A DNA stretch of 64,000 nucleotides from Weissella fangxianensis (lineage in GTDB: Bacteria; Bacillota; Bacilli; Lactobacillales; Lactobacillaceae), in contig NZ_JAMXDB010000003.1 in NCBI RefSeq assembly GCF_024718545.1, positions 1 through 64,000 on the forward strand. Reading direction: 5' to 3'. Positions 52,417 to 62,833 of the stretch are shown one piece after another (the first letter of the stretch is position 1; each line of letters opens with the position of its first letter). Under the pieces are notes generated by a model. That model searched no databases and had not been told where the DNA came from. It saw only the letters and a list, made by a program, of their open reading frames with translations. The position numbers and the translations under genes were made by a program.

Positions 52417-52617
52417 ATGGCAGTTGATGTAGTCAATGGAAAGCGTACTCGTTTTAGTAAACAACGTTCACACGCCCTTAACTCAAGTAGTCGTAGCTGG
52501 AAGCCTAACTTGCAAAAAGTGACGGTTAAGATTAACGGTTCAGCACCTAAGAAGGTGTACCTATCAGCTCGTACTTTGAAGGCTGGTTTGAAGAACGGCT
52601 CAATTGAGCGTGTATAA
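52417..52617 (+). CDS. rpmB: 50S ribosomal protein L28
   Basis: L28 (66 aa) is recognised from [19 protein letters not shown] and [12 protein letters not shown]. It has no CxxC zinc motif (the cysteine-free form). The start at 52417 follows TTGGAGGG; an earlier in-frame ATG at 52402 precedes the ribosome site. It is monocistronic, between its own promoter and terminator. Confidence 0.95.
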   Translation: MAVDVVNGKRTRFSKQRSHALNSSSRSWKPNLQKVTVKINGSAPKKVYLSARTLKAGLKNGSIERV

Positions 52618-52621
52618 GATG

Positions 52622-52647
52622 AAAAGCTGCCGTTTGGTAGCTTTTTT
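52622..52647 (+). terminator. Intrinsic terminator after rpmB
   Basis: AAAAGCTGCC (52622-52631) pairs with GGTAGCTTTT (52636-52645) around a 4-nt loop and ends in a T-run. Confidence 0.85.
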
Positions 52648-52744
52648 CTTTTATACGGCATAAAAATGATTGCGACGATTACTAGCCGGTACTAATGCCA
52701 AGCTTGTGGTAAAATAGTATTAGCTTTATATGGAGGTCATTCTA

Positions 52745-53107
52745 ATGGCAGTAAAGATTCAAACAGCACAAGGTGCTATTGAAATTGAAAATGACGTCAT
52801 TGCAACGATTGTAGGTGGGGCAACAACTGATAACTATGGTGTTGTTGGTATGGCCAGCCAAAATCCGTTGCGTGATGGTGTGAATCAGATATTGAACGGT
52901 GATAACTTCTCAAAGGGTGTTGTTGTTCGCCAACAAGATGGTGGTGTCACGGTAGATGTTCATATTATTGTTGGATATGGCATGAAAATTTCCGAAATTT
53001 CTAAGAGTGTACAATCACGTGTTAAAAATGATTTGAACGTTATGTTAGGCATTGTTGCTAGTGAGGTAAATGTGACGGTTCAAGGCGTACGTATGCTAGG
53101 GGATTAG
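52745..53107 (+). CDS. Asp23/Gls24 family protein (YloU-like)
   Basis: This 120-residue protein has the Asp23/Gls24 fold: AIEIENDVIATIVGGAT at the start and VDVHIIVGYGMKISEIS centrally. The YloU gene upstream of fakA is conserved in Firmicutes; a role at the cell envelope is suspected. The start at 52745 follows TGGAGGT; an in-frame ATG at 52730 overlaps the ribosome site. Confidence 0.92.
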   Translation: MAVKIQTAQGAIEIENDVIATIVGGATTDNYGVVGMASQNPLRDGVNQILNGDNFSKGVVVRQQDGGVTVDVHIIVGYGMKISEISKSVQSRVKNDLNVMLGIVASEVNVTVQGVRMLGD

Positions 53108-53131
53108 CCTGGTTATAAGGAGTTAAATACT

Positions 53132-54817
53132 GTGGAAGTTGTAACGACAATTACCAACGATGAATTTGGTAAAATGATTAACGCAGCAGCGGATGCGTTA
53201 AAAAATAATGCGGAAAAAATAAATAAATTGAATGTTTTCCCCGTTCCTGACGGAGATACAGGAACAAATATGACTTTGTCGATGGCTAGTGGTGCCGAGT
53301 ATGAACGTAATGAAAATGATACACATCTCGGTAAGTTAGCCCAAGCAACGGCAAAAGGGCTGCTAATGGGAGCGCGTGGAAACTCAGGGGTTATTTTGTC
53401 ACAAATATTCCGTGGCTTTGCGGCTAAAATTGCTGATAAGCAAACTTTGTCAGCTCGTGATTTAGCGGATGCCTTGATGGGTGGTGCTGAAACAGCCTAT
53501 AAAGCTGTCATGAAGCCAACTGAAGGAACTATTTTGACAGTTATTCGTGAGGCCGCTTCAGCTGCCAATAAGACAGCGAAAAAAACTGATAATGCTACCC
53601 AAGTCTTGGGAGATGCATTAGAGGCAGCTGAAAAAGCCCTTGCCTCAACGCCAGAATTACTGCCAGTTTTAAAAGAAGTTGGTGTTGTTGATTCTGGTGG
53701 TCAAGGATTGGTGATTGTTTTGAGTGCTTTTTACGCCGTGTTGTCTGGCCAAGAAGTCAAAACCGAGTTAGACAATGCTAATCTTGATGCAATGGTTCTT
53801 TCATTACATAACGCTGGTGTGCAAGGTGAGTTGAATCCAGAAGATATTCAGTATGGTTATTGTACTGAAATTATGGTGGATATTGCTAAGGGAACGACTT
53901 ATAATCAGAAATTTGATTATGATACATTTTATAATCATCTTGCTGGCTTGGGTGACTCATTACTTGTTATTAACGATGATGATGTTGTCAAAGTTCACGT
54001 TCATACAGAGGACCCAGGTGATGTTATTAACTGGGGAACTCAGTTTGGTTCATTACGTAAAGTTAAAGTAGATAATATGCGTGATCAGCAAGCTGAAGCA
54101 GCTAGTGTTGCAGCCGAACAAAAGTCTCAAGCAGTTGATGAAGACAATGAAGATGGTCCTGAATTAGCAATTATTACAACTGCTGCAGGTGAAGGTATTA
54201 AAGAAATTTTCGCTTCTGCAGGGGCAACTGTCATTATTGACAGTAAACAAGCTCCTGCAACACAAGATTTGTTGCAGGCCATTAAAGATAGTCATGCAGC
54301 AAGTGCGATTATACTGCCAAATGATGGTAATATCTTTATGGCTGCTGAACAGGCTGTTTCTCTAGCCGATGTGCCTGTTAAAGTCGTGAAAACGAAGACG
54401 ATCCAACAAGGATTGACAGCGCTCGTTCTAGGATATGATCAATTGAAGTCACTTGATGAGAATGAAGCAGCTATGTCTGCAATGATTACTGAAGTTAAAT
54501 CTGGATCAGTGACAACTTCTGTTCGTGATACAACGATTAATGGGTTATCTATCCAAGCTGGGGATGCCATTGGTCTATTAGATGGCGAAATTGTTGTTGC
54601 AGTTCCTGACGCAAATGTTGATCAAGCTGCGGCAGAATTGTTGGCAAAAATGGTCGATGAAGATTCAGAAGTGGTTACGATTTACTATGGTCAAGATTCG
54701 ACAATTAATGCAGCTGAAGCGCTACAGACTGCTGGTGAAGCACTAGATGATGAACTAGAATTTGAAATTCATGATGGTGGTCAACCACTATACCCAATTT
54801 TGCTATCAGTTGAATAG
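53132..54817 (+). CDS. fakA: Fatty acid kinase ATP-binding subunit FakA (DAK2 domain)
   Basis: FakA (561 aa) phosphorylates exogenous fatty acids presented by FakB so that PlsX/PlsY can use them. The N-terminal DhaL-like kinase domain has NVFPVPDGDTGTNMTLSM and ARGNSGVILSQIFRG; a middle FakA domain and a C-terminal FakB-like region follow (DGNIFMAAEQA, VVKTKTIQQGLTA). Translation starts at a GTG (53132) preceded by AAGGAG. plsX lies two genes downstream. Confidence 0.93.
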   Translation: MEVVTTITNDEFGKMINAAADALKNNAEKINKLNVFPVPDGDTGTNMTLSMASGAEYERNENDTHLGKLAQATAKGLLMGARGNSGVILSQIFRGFAAKIADKQTLSARDLADALMGGAETAYKAVMKPTEGTILTVIREAASAANKTAKKTDNATQVLGDALEAAEKALASTPELLPVLKEVGVVDSGGQGLVIVLSAFYAVLSGQEVKTELDNANLDAMVLSLHNAGVQGELNPEDIQYGYCTEIMVDIAKGTTYNQKFDYDTFYNHLAGLGDSLLVINDDDVVKVHVHTEDPGDVINWGTQFGSLRKVKVDNMRDQQAEAASVAAEQKSQAVDEDNEDGPELAIITTAAGEGIKEIFASAGATVIIDSKQAPATQDLLQAIKDSHAASAIILPNDGNIFMAAEQAVSLADVPVKVVKTKTIQQGLTALVLGYDQLKSLDENEAAMSAMITEVKSGSVTTSVRDTTINGLSIQAGDAIGLLDGEIVVAVPDANVDQAAAELLAKMVDEDSEVVTIYYGQDSTINAAEALQTAGEALDDELEFEIHDGGQPLYPILLSVE

Positions 54818-54872
54818 TAATCTAATGTGTTATTCAGTTTAAATGCACAATAAAAAATGTCAGAATTTATTT

Positions 54873-54909
54873 AAAAGGTCTTTGGTGCATAAGTTACTAA
54901 GGACCTTTT
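54873..54909 (+). terminator. Probable weak terminator after fakA
   Basis: AAAAGGTCTT (54873-54882) pairs with AAGGACCTTTT (54899-54909) with one bulge; the T-run is only four bases, so termination may be partial. Confidence 0.5.
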
Positions 54910-54936
54910 AGTCGTTTAGTCAGAAAGGGGGGGAAT

Positions 54937-56973
54937 ATGTCAAGCTTAATGGATAGTATTGCAGAATTGTCAGGTGTTGGTCCAAAACGTGAACAAGCTC
55001 TTAACAAATTGGGTGTATTTACAATTGATGATTTATTAACGTATTATCCAAGACGTTACAATGATTTAGCACAAAAATTACCTTCTGAAACGTTGGATGG
55101 CGAGAAAGTAACGTTTAAAGGCTTGGTCACGTCCCCGCCAGTTGTGAGTCGGATGGGTTTTAAAAAAACACGCTTAAACTTTAGACTAACAGTGTCCCAT
55201 GACACGATTCAAATTTCTTTTTTTAACCAGCCTTGGTTAAAGAAAAATATTGTGATTGGGGAAGAGGTTGCAGTTTATGGCACGTACAGTAAGACGCATC
55301 AAAGTTTATCGGCTATTAAAATCATGCCTAAAAACAACGAAAATGAGTTAGAAGCTATTTATCCTTCTTCAAAGGAGATAAAGGCAGGTACGATTAAAGA
55401 TTTGGTCTTTCAGGCTTTAGGCAAATATGGTGACTTACTGACGCAGGAGATTGTCCCAGCAGATATTCGACGCAGATACCGCCTAATGAATTATCACGAT
55501 ACCATTTTTGGTATGCATGCACCTGATGATGAACGTATGGCAGAAGAAGCACGTCGTACTGCATCATTTATGGAATTTTTTATTTTTCAAATGCGTTTGC
55601 AGGTTATCAAACAAATGGATCGACAAAACCAGGGACGTTCGGTGAATTTTGATAATCAACAGTTAAAGGCGTTTATTAAAACTTTACCCTTTGAATTAAC
55701 GACTGCACAAAAAAAGGTCGTTAACGAAATTGTGCGTGATATGCGAAGACCTGTACATATGAATCGCTTGTTACAAGGTGATGTCGGGTCGGGAAAGACA
55801 GTTGTTGCTGCATTAGCGATGTACGCAACAATTACTGCTGGAATGCAGGCAACTTTAATGGCTCCAACTGAAATTTTGGCACAACAACATGCGCGCACAA
55901 TAGGAAATTATTTTAATCCAAATGAAGTTCGTGTCGAAATATTAACAAGGGCGACTAAAGCAGCAGCCCGGCGACAAATATTATCAGATTTAGCGGCTGG
56001 CGATATTGATATTTTGATTGGCACACACGCGTTGATTCAACCAGATGTTGCGTTTCATAATCTTGGCCTAGCGGTTATTGATGAACAACATCGTTTTGGC
56101 GTGCAACAACGAGCAACCCTTCGAAAAGTGGGGGTCAACCCAGATATTTTGGCCATGACTGCGACACCGATTCCACGAACTCTAGCTATTACAGCATATG
56201 GTGAAATGGATGTGTCAATTATTGACCAATTACCCGCAGGTCGTAAACCAATTAAAACTTATTGGTTACGTCATAATAAATTCGAAAAAGCGATTCAGTT
56301 TGTTAAAGAGCAACTAGCAACAGGAGCCCAAGCTTATGTTGTGACACCCTTAATTGAGGAATCCGAAACGTTGGATGTTCAAAATGCACAGGCGGTTTAT
56401 GAAGAACTGTCGGCCTACTTTTCCCCTAAGTTTAACGTTGGTTTATTACATGGTCGGTTATCGAATGAAGAAAAAGACAGTATTATGGCAGCGTTCAAAG
56501 CGAACCAATTTCAAGTCTTGGTGGCAACAACGGTGATTGAAGTTGGTGTTGATGTGTCAAATGCAACCATGATGTTGATTCTGGATGCTGATCGATTTGG
56601 CTTATCGCAACTACATCAATTACGTGGTCGAGTTGGGCGTGGCGAACGGCAAGCATATACTTTCTTAGTAAGTGACCCCAAAACTCAGTATGGCATTGAT
56701 CGTATGGAAGCAATGGTCAAGACGACTGACGGGTTCGTCTTAGCTCAAAAGGACTTAGAATTACGTGGTGCAGGTGATGTTTTGGGAAATCGTCAATCAG
56801 GTGTACCAGAGTTTAGGGTCGGGGACCCCATTGCTGACTTGGCTATGATGAACGTCGCCCAGGAGGAAGCAATTGAAATTGTTTCACAGCCGGATTGGGA
56901 TAAGTCGCCAGAGATGGCCGGGTTAGCTGAAATGTTATCAGAAACAATGGGTCGATATCGTAATTTTGATTAA
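54937..56973 (+). CDS. recG: ATP-dependent DNA helicase RecG
   Basis: RecG (678 aa) remodels stalled forks and Holliday junctions. An N-terminal wedge domain with an OB-fold (about 60-150) precedes an SF2 helicase: Walker A QGDVGSGKTVVA, DEQH box (VIDEQHRFGVQQR), TATPIPRTLA, and LRGRVGRGERQAY as motif VI. AAAGGGGGG precedes the ATG. Confidence 0.96.
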   Translation: MSSLMDSIAELSGVGPKREQALNKLGVFTIDDLLTYYPRRYNDLAQKLPSETLDGEKVTFKGLVTSPPVVSRMGFKKTRLNFRLTVSHDTIQISFFNQPWLKKNIVIGEEVAVYGTYSKTHQSLSAIKIMPKNNENELEAIYPSSKEIKAGTIKDLVFQALGKYGDLLTQEIVPADIRRRYRLMNYHDTIFGMHAPDDERMAEEARRTASFMEFFIFQMRLQVIKQMDRQNQGRSVNFDNQQLKAFIKTLPFELTTAQKKVVNEIVRDMRRPVHMNRLLQGDVGSGKTVVAALAMYATITAGMQATLMAPTEILAQQHARTIGNYFNPNEVRVEILTRATKAAARRQILSDLAAGDIDILIGTHALIQPDVAFHNLGLAVIDEQHRFGVQQRATLRKVGVNPDILAMTATPIPRTLAITAYGEMDVSIIDQLPAGRKPIKTYWLRHNKFEKAIQFVKEQLATGAQAYVVTPLIEESETLDVQNAQAVYEELSAYFSPKFNVGLLHGRLSNEEKDSIMAAFKANQFQVLVATTVIEVGVDVSNATMMLILDADRFGLSQLHQLRGRVGRGERQAYTFLVSDPKTQYGIDRMEAMVKTTDGFVLAQKDLELRGAGDVLGNRQSGVPEFRVGDPIADLAMMNVAQEEAIEIVSQPDWDKSPEMAGLAEMLSETMGRYRNFD

Positions 56974-57066
56974 AAATTACTTTATATTTTTACCAGGACG
57001 ATAAAATGTGTTACATTTTATAGTATTGCAATTATAAAAAGAAATAAATCCGTGAGGGAGTCAATT

Positions 57067-58101
57067 ATGTATAAAATTGCTGTTGATGCAATGGGTGGTG
57101 ACAATGCACCTGAAGCGATCGTAGCTGGTATTGAACAAGCACGTGATAAAATGCCAGATACAGAATTTTTGCTATTTGGTCAATTAGATAAAGTAAAGCC
57201 ATTAGTAAAAAATGAAGAACGTTTGACGTTAATACAATCTGATGAAATTGTAGAGATGGGTGAAGAACCAGTTAAAGCCATTCGTCGTAAAAAGCAAAGC
57301 TCTTTAGTTATGGCAGCACAAGCTGTTAAAGATGGAGAAGCAGAAGCAATCTTTTCGGCCGGAAATACTGGTGCATTATTAGCGGTTGGTATTTTTACGG
57401 TAGGTCGTATACGCGGTATTGATCGTCCAGCACTGTTGACTGTTTTGCCAGCACTTGATGGTCCACATGATGCCTTTGCTATGATGGACGTTGGTGCGAA
57501 TGCTGAAAATCGCTCAACTCATTTATACCAATATGGTATTTTGGGCTCATTCTATGCGCAAGAGGTTCTAGGGTATGATAATCCGCGTGTTGGACTATTG
57601 AATAATGGTGCTGAAGAAGATAAGGGTGATCCAATTCATAAAGAAGCACATCAACTGTTAAAGCATGGTGCATCACAATCTTATTTGAATTTCGTAGGAA
57701 ATGTTGAATCTCGTGACCTGCTACAAGGTCCAGCAGATGTTGTGGTTGCCGATGGATTTTCAGGTAATGCAGCTTTGAAGGCAACTGAAGGAACAGCCCT
57801 TGCGATGCTAAGATTGATTAAGCATACTATTCTAGATGGTAATGTCAAAACTAAATTAGCTGGATTAATGTTGAAACCAGCCATGAAAGATATTCAGTCA
57901 CAGTTAGACTATTCGCAACATGGTGGGGCAGTTGTTATTGGTGTTAAAGCACCAGTTGTTAAAACTCATGGTTCGGCTGGACCTAGTGCAGTTGCCAACA
58001 CCATGGGACAGATACATACTATGCTAGAAACTGACCTTGTTTCAAAGACAGAGGCATTTGTGGCAGAACATAAATCTGATTTGTCAAAATCGGCTGAGTA
58101 G
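57067..58101 (+). CDS. plsX: Phosphate acyltransferase PlsX
   Basis: PlsX (344 aa) converts acyl-ACP to acyl-phosphate for phospholipid synthesis, acting with ACP and the FakA/B route. It starts MYKIAVDAMGGDNAPEAIV and contains ADAIFSAGNTGA-like EAIFSAGNTGALLA and VADGFSGNAALK. The start at 57067 follows GAGGGAG; an in-frame ATG at 57052 lies before that site. acpP follows 66 bp later. Confidence 0.96.
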   Translation: MYKIAVDAMGGDNAPEAIVAGIEQARDKMPDTEFLLFGQLDKVKPLVKNEERLTLIQSDEIVEMGEEPVKAIRRKKQSSLVMAAQAVKDGEAEAIFSAGNTGALLAVGIFTVGRIRGIDRPALLTVLPALDGPHDAFAMMDVGANAENRSTHLYQYGILGSFYAQEVLGYDNPRVGLLNNGAEEDKGDPIHKEAHQLLKHGASQSYLNFVGNVESRDLLQGPADVVVADGFSGNAALKATEGTALAMLRLIKHTILDGNVKTKLAGLMLKPAMKDIQSQLDYSQHGGAVVIGVKAPVVKTHGSAGPSAVANTMGQIHTMLETDLVSKTEAFVAEHKSDLSKSAE

Positions 58102-58167
58102 ATTAGACGTTACGCTAAAAATAAGATACGCTTAGGGTAAATGATTTAAGAATAGGAAGTAGTTATC

Positions 58168-58410
58168 ATGGAACGACAGGAAATTTTAGATAAGGTAATC
58201 ACATTAGTTGCTGATCATTTTGAATTAGATCCAGCCAGTATAACTGGTGAAACTAACTTAACAAAAGATATTGATGCAGACTCGATTGATTTTGTTGAAT
58301 TGGTCTTAGAAATGGAAGACGAATTTGGTGCTGAGATTTCAGATGAAGATGCCGAAAAGTTAATTACAGTTAATAATACTGTCGATTACATTGCATCACG
58401 CGCTAAGTAA
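58168..58410 (+). CDS. acpP: Acyl carrier protein
   Basis: This acidic 80-residue protein carries acyl chains on a 4'-phosphopantetheine attached to the Ser in DADSIDFVELV (DSI in place of the commoner DSL). EDEFGAEISDEDAEKL is typical of helix II-III. Its place after plsX fits fatty acid and phospholipid synthesis. Confidence 0.96.
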   Translation: MERQEILDKVITLVADHFELDPASITGETNLTKDIDADSIDFVELVLEMEDEFGAEISDEDAEKLITVNNTVDYIASRAK

Positions 58411-58448
58411 ATTTGGTAATTGCCATGTCAAAATGGGCAATATCATAC

Positions 58449-58484
58449 AAACTGAGGTAGAAGAAATTCTATCTCAGTTTTTTT
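58449..58484 (+). terminator. Intrinsic terminator after acpP
   Basis: A 14-bp stem (58449-58462 with 58467-58480) with a GAAA loop is followed by a T-run. Confidence 0.88.
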
Positions 58485-58513
58485 ACTAAAAAATAATATA
58501 GATAATTAATGTC

Positions 58514-58522
58514 TGGTATAAT
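58514..58522 (+). promoter_or_regulatory. Extended -10 promoter for rnc-smc-ftsY
   Basis: TGGTATAAT combines the TG extension with a consensus TATAAT, about 33 bp before the rnc start. No clear -35. Confidence 0.55.
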
Positions 58523-58554
58523 AGAAAGGTGTATATATAAAAGAAGGTAGGACT

Positions 58555-59253
58555 ATGTTTAAACAATTACAAGCAGACTTAGCAAAAGAACACCACATTC
58601 ATTTTAATAACTTAAAGTTGTTAGAAGAAGCGCTAACACAAGCAAACTATATCAATGAGCACCCGGGTTACACTGGGGGTGATTATCAACGTCTTGAGTT
58701 TTTAGGAGACGCTATTATGCAACAATCCACGGCGGTCTACTTATTTAAACGTTTTCCAAACTGGGATGAAGGTCGATTGACAGAGTTGAGGATTTCAATG
58801 GTCCAAACAAGGGCGTTCGCAGCTTTGTCACGTGAGTTGCATCTAGATCGTTATGTGCAATTAGGTCGTGGAGAGGAATTGTCTGGGGCTCGCAATCGAG
58901 ATTCATTGTTAGAAGATTTATGGGAAGCATTCATCGGTGCTTTGTTCTTAGATCAAGGACAAGAAGTTGTTATGGACTTTTTGAAAGAAATTATGTTTGT
59001 CAAAATAGATGAAGGTTTCTATGATCAATTTGTAGATTATAAATCTAAATTACAAGAGTTTTTGCAACGACATGGAACAGTTAAAATTTCTTATGAAAAG
59101 CTTGACGAGCGAGCTATCTCTAATAATGAACAAGTCTTTACGATACAAGTATCCGTTGATGGTAAACCATTAGCAACTGGTGAAGGTAAATCTACCAAGG
59201 ATGCCGAAAAAGCGGCTGCCCGAAAAGCTTACCAAACTTTAATGAACAACTAG
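58555..59253 (+). CDS. rnc: Ribonuclease III
   Basis: RNase III (232 aa) cuts double-stranded RNA in rRNA and mRNA processing. The nuclease domain has YQRLEFLGDAIMQ and LLEDLWEAFIGALFLDQG, which supply the catalytic acids; a C-terminal dsRNA-binding domain begins about residue 160 (DYKSKLQEFLQRHG) and ends GKSTKDAEKAAARKAY. First gene of the rnc-smc-ftsY unit. Confidence 0.96.
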   Translation: MFKQLQADLAKEHHIHFNNLKLLEEALTQANYINEHPGYTGGDYQRLEFLGDAIMQQSTAVYLFKRFPNWDEGRLTELRISMVQTRAFAALSRELHLDRYVQLGRGEELSGARNRDSLLEDLWEAFIGALFLDQGQEVVMDFLKEIMFVKIDEGFYDQFVDYKSKLQEFLQRHGTVKISYEKLDERAISNNEQVFTIQVSVDGKPLATGEGKSTKDAEKAAARKAYQTLMNN

Positions 59254-59262
59254 GACTATGAA

Positions 59263-62200
59263 ATGAAATTAAAAACTTTGGAAATAACTGGTTTTAAGTC
59301 GTTTGCTGAACGAACTAAAATTGAATTTATGCCAGGTATTACCGGGGTTGTCGGCCCCAATGGATCAGGAAAATCAAATATTATTGAAGCAATTCGCTGG
59401 GTAATGGGCGAGCAGTCTGCTAAAGGATTGCGCGGTGATAAAATGGCCGATGTTATTTTTGGTGGTACGTCAGAAAGGGCGCCTTTAAATCGTGCTGAAG
59501 TTGCGATAACTTTTGATAACACTGACCATTATTTAAATTCAGATTATTCAGAAATCACAATCACACGAACGTTATACCGCAATGGTGATTCAAATTATCA
59601 AATCAATGGGGTGCCGGTAAGGCTGAAGGACGTTCATGAACTGTTTATGGATTCAGGGCTAGGCCGTGAAAGCTTTTCTATTATTTCGCAAGGGCGTGTT
59701 GAAAGTATTTTTAGTGCGAAACCAGTTGAACGACGCAGTATTATTGAAGATGTTGCAGGTGTTTATAAATATAAGCAAAATAAAGATAAAGCAGAAAAGG
59801 AACTAGGCGATGTCCATGATAATTTAACGCGTATTACGGATATTTTGTATGAATTACAAGGACGCGTTGAACCATTGGCGGAAGAATCAGCAAAAGCGCA
59901 GGATTATCTAACAACCAAAGCCTCTTATGATCAGTTGGATCAATCGCGAATTGTGCTCGAATTACTTGATTGGTATCAAGAAAAAGATGAGTTAACGACA
60001 AAATTAACAACGGCTCAAGATGAATATGATACACAACAGACGGTTGTGAATACTAAGAAAACAGAGCTGGAAAAATTTAGGCAAGAACAAACTGCGTTAA
60101 ATGCAAAGCAACAAAAATTGCAAGAAGTCTTGTTAGAAAGTATCAAGCAAGTTGAACAATTGACTGGTGAACAAAACTTGCAGTCAGAACGACTTAAAAA
60201 TCGAACTGAAACAACGACTGACTTAAACAATCGTTTAAAAGTAGCAACTGAGCGGTTAACCTCACTTGAGGAAACATACCAAACATGTTTACAAGAGTTA
60301 ACGGATCAGCAGGCTGAATATACGTATTATCAACAAGCAATTCAGCAGGCAACTGACAGTCATCCGCGAACTAAATTATCAAAGATCAATGCTATTATCG
60401 AGCAAGTTCGCCATGATTTAGTTGCCATTATGCAAGATTTGACGAGTGCTAAAAATGAGCAAAATTATTTAGCTCAAGAAAATCAACGTAGTGATGCAGA
60501 ATCGTTACGACTACGACAACGTCAAGCGAAAATCGATCAACGGTTAGCTGAGGCGAATCGTTTGGTTGAAGAGCGAAATCAGCATGTTGATCAAACAGAG
60601 AAAACATTAACTGAAGTTCAGAGGTCATTTGAAGAGCTGAAGAAAAAAGGCCAAGAATTGGAGCAACAACGTAATACTGAGCGACAAGCTTGGTTTACCA
60701 AGATGGAGCAAGAACAACGATTAAGTACACGGTTGCAATCATTACAACACTTATCAGAAAATTATGACGGTTATTATCAAGGCGTTAAGAACTTAATGAA
60801 GGCGCAACAACAATTTGAAGGTATTCAAGATGTTATTGCGAACTTGATTTCAGTGGATGATCAACACCGAGTTGCTATTGAAACAGCATTAGGTTCGGCA
60901 TTGCAACATGTTGTTGTTCAAAATGAACAGGCTGGAAAGTCGGCCATTCAATATTTGTCTAAACATCGTTTAGGACGGGTTACTTTTTTGCCACAAACGA
61001 CAATTAAAGCACGTCAGTTACCTGATTATCAGATAGCAAAGGTGCAGAATATTGCTGGATTCGTCGGGATTGCATCAGAGCTAGTAACAACAGCAGCAGA
61101 CTATCAAAATATCATTGCGAACCTATTAGGAACCACAGTGGTTGTTACTGATATGTCAGCAGCTATTCCGATGGCTAAGCAATTAAAACATCGTGTCCGT
61201 TTAGTTACTTTGGATGGACAGATCATGAACGCTGGTGGATCCATGACAGGAGGCGCCACGCGTCAGCATGGGAATGGTCTACTTTCGCAAAAAAACGAGA
61301 TCGATCAATTAACGCAACAAGAGTCTGAATTGCATCAGGCTACGCTGGCACTGGAACAGCGAGTTAAACAAATTGACCAGCAGCTTAAGGAAGTTACAGA
61401 AGCGTTCAATCAACAGCAGGCGCGGGTGTTATCAGCTAATGAAGAATGGCAAAATGATAAGGCTAATTTACAATTAGCACAATCAACGCTCAAACAAGTC
61501 AAAAAGGAGCAGGCTGCGTTACAATATGACTATCAGTTAGCTGCTGATTCTCAGCACGAGAAAGCATCTGTTGATCAGAACGAAGAGTCGATTGCAGAGT
61601 TGTCTGCGCAACAACAAAAATTGCAACAGAATTTGGATGACTATTTGCGGCAGCGGTCGGACCTAGAATCTGAGATTGCACAAGCAGATCAGCAAATCAG
61701 TGACTTCAAATCAGCTTTTGCTAAAGCTGAGGCAACGTTATCTTCATTGACTACTCGAAAAAAAGACTTACTTGAGCAGAAAAATGCTGAACAAGATCAG
61801 GTTAAAGCCATTCAACAGCAAATTACTGATTTGACACAGGATAAGAATGATGTTCAAAAACGTTTGGCACAACAACTAAAAGATATGCAACAGCAGAAAA
61901 TGACTGCTGAACAGGATTTGGCAACGCTAAAATTTAAATTACAACAAGTGCAGGAGCAACATGATACAACAAACAGTGAATTAAGTATTATCCAAGATAC
62001 AGTTAGTGAAATGCTAACGAATATTTCGCAATATAATGGTCGTTTGGGTGAACTACGATCATCTATTAATACTAATGAACAGTTGTTAGAAACAACTTAT
62101 GACACGTCATTTGAGTTTGCAAAATCTGAGATGTTAAATCTTGATATTGCGACAATTAGGACAAAGTTAAAATTGCTAAAACAAGGCTTGGACGAAATTG

Positions 62201-62817
62201 GGCATGTCAATTTGAATGCTATTGATGAGTATGCAACGGTTAAGGAACGTTATGATTTTCTGACGCAACAAAAACAAGACCTAATTGCGGCTAAAGATAA
62301 TTTACAAGAGACAATGTCTGAGATGGATACGGAAGTTATTACACGATTCCAATCGACATTTGATGCGATTGCAGAGCAGTTTGCTAAAATTTTTGTTAAG
62401 ATGTTTGGTGGTGGGCAAGCGTCATTGGTCCTAACAGACCCAGAACATTTATTAACCACTGGTATTGATATTAAAGCGCAACCACCTGGCAAAAAGTTTC
62501 AACAAATGAGCTTGTTATCGGGTGGTGAAAAAGCGCTAACCGCAATTAGTTTACTATTTGCAATTCTTGCGGTGAGACCAGTGCCTTTTGCAATTCTTGA
62601 TGAAACTGAAGCTGCGTTAGACGAGGCGAATGTGGATAGATTTGCACGTTATCTTCATGAAGTAAACCATCGCACACAGTTTATTGTCATCACCCATCGA
62701 AAAGGAACGATGACGGAAGCCGATGTGCTTTACGGTGTAACAATGCAAGAGCCAGGAGTCTCAACCATGGTTTCAGTTAATTTGACTGATCTGGATGAAA
62801 CACTGGTAGAAAACTAG
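59263..62817 (+). CDS. smc: Chromosome segregation protein SMC
   Basis: SMC (1184 aa) is the condensin ATPase that organises the chromosome with ScpA and ScpB. Walker A GPNGSGKS is at residues 31-38; long coiled coils (about 170-500 and 670-1000) flank a hinge around 510-650 containing GSMTGGATR near its end; the C-terminal head has the signature LSGGEKALTA and Walker B FAILDETEAALDEAN. It begins 9 bp after rnc. Confidence 0.97.
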   Translation: MKLKTLEITGFKSFAERTKIEFMPGITGVVGPNGSGKSNIIEAIRWVMGEQSAKGLRGDKMADVIFGGTSERAPLNRAEVAITFDNTDHYLNSDYSEITITRTLYRNGDSNYQINGVPVRLKDVHELFMDSGLGRESFSIISQGRVESIFSAKPVERRSIIEDVAGVYKYKQNKDKAEKELGDVHDNLTRITDILYELQGRVEPLAEESAKAQDYLTTKASYDQLDQSRIVLELLDWYQEKDELTTKLTTAQDEYDTQQTVVNTKKTELEKFRQEQTALNAKQQKLQEVLLESIKQVEQLTGEQNLQSERLKNRTETTTDLNNRLKVATERLTSLEETYQTCLQELTDQQAEYTYYQQAIQQATDSHPRTKLSKINAIIEQVRHDLVAIMQDLTSAKNEQNYLAQENQRSDAESLRLRQRQAKIDQRLAEANRLVEERNQHVDQTEKTLTEVQRSFEELKKKGQELEQQRNTERQAWFTKMEQEQRLSTRLQSLQHLSENYDGYYQGVKNLMKAQQQFEGIQDVIANLISVDDQHRVAIETALGSALQHVVVQNEQAGKSAIQYLSKHRLGRVTFLPQTTIKARQLPDYQIAKVQNIAGFVGIASELVTTAADYQNIIANLLGTTVVVTDMSAAIPMAKQLKHRVRLVTLDGQIMNAGGSMTGGATRQHGNGLLSQKNEIDQLTQQESELHQATLALEQRVKQIDQQLKEVTEAFNQQQARVLSANEEWQNDKANLQLAQSTLKQVKKEQAALQYDYQLAADSQHEKASVDQNEESIAELSAQQQKLQQNLDDYLRQRSDLESEIAQADQQISDFKSAFAKAEATLSSLTTRKKDLLEQKNAEQDQVKAIQQQITDLTQDKNDVQKRLAQQLKDMQQQKMTAEQDLATLKFKLQQVQEQHDTTNSELSIIQDTVSEMLTNISQYNGRLGELRSSINTNEQLLETTYDTSFEFAKSEMLNLDIATIRTKLKLLKQGLDEIGHVNLNAIDEYATVKERYDFLTQQKQDLIAAKDNLQETMSEMDTEVITRFQSTFDAIAEQFAKIFVKMFGGGQASLVLTDPEHLLTTGIDIKAQPPGKKFQQMSLLSGGEKALTAISLLFAILAVRPVPFAILDETEAALDEANVDRFARYLHEVNHRTQFIVITHRKGTMTEADVLYGVTMQEPGVSTMVSVNLTDLDETLVEN

Positions 62818-62833
62818 GGGGATATGAATAATC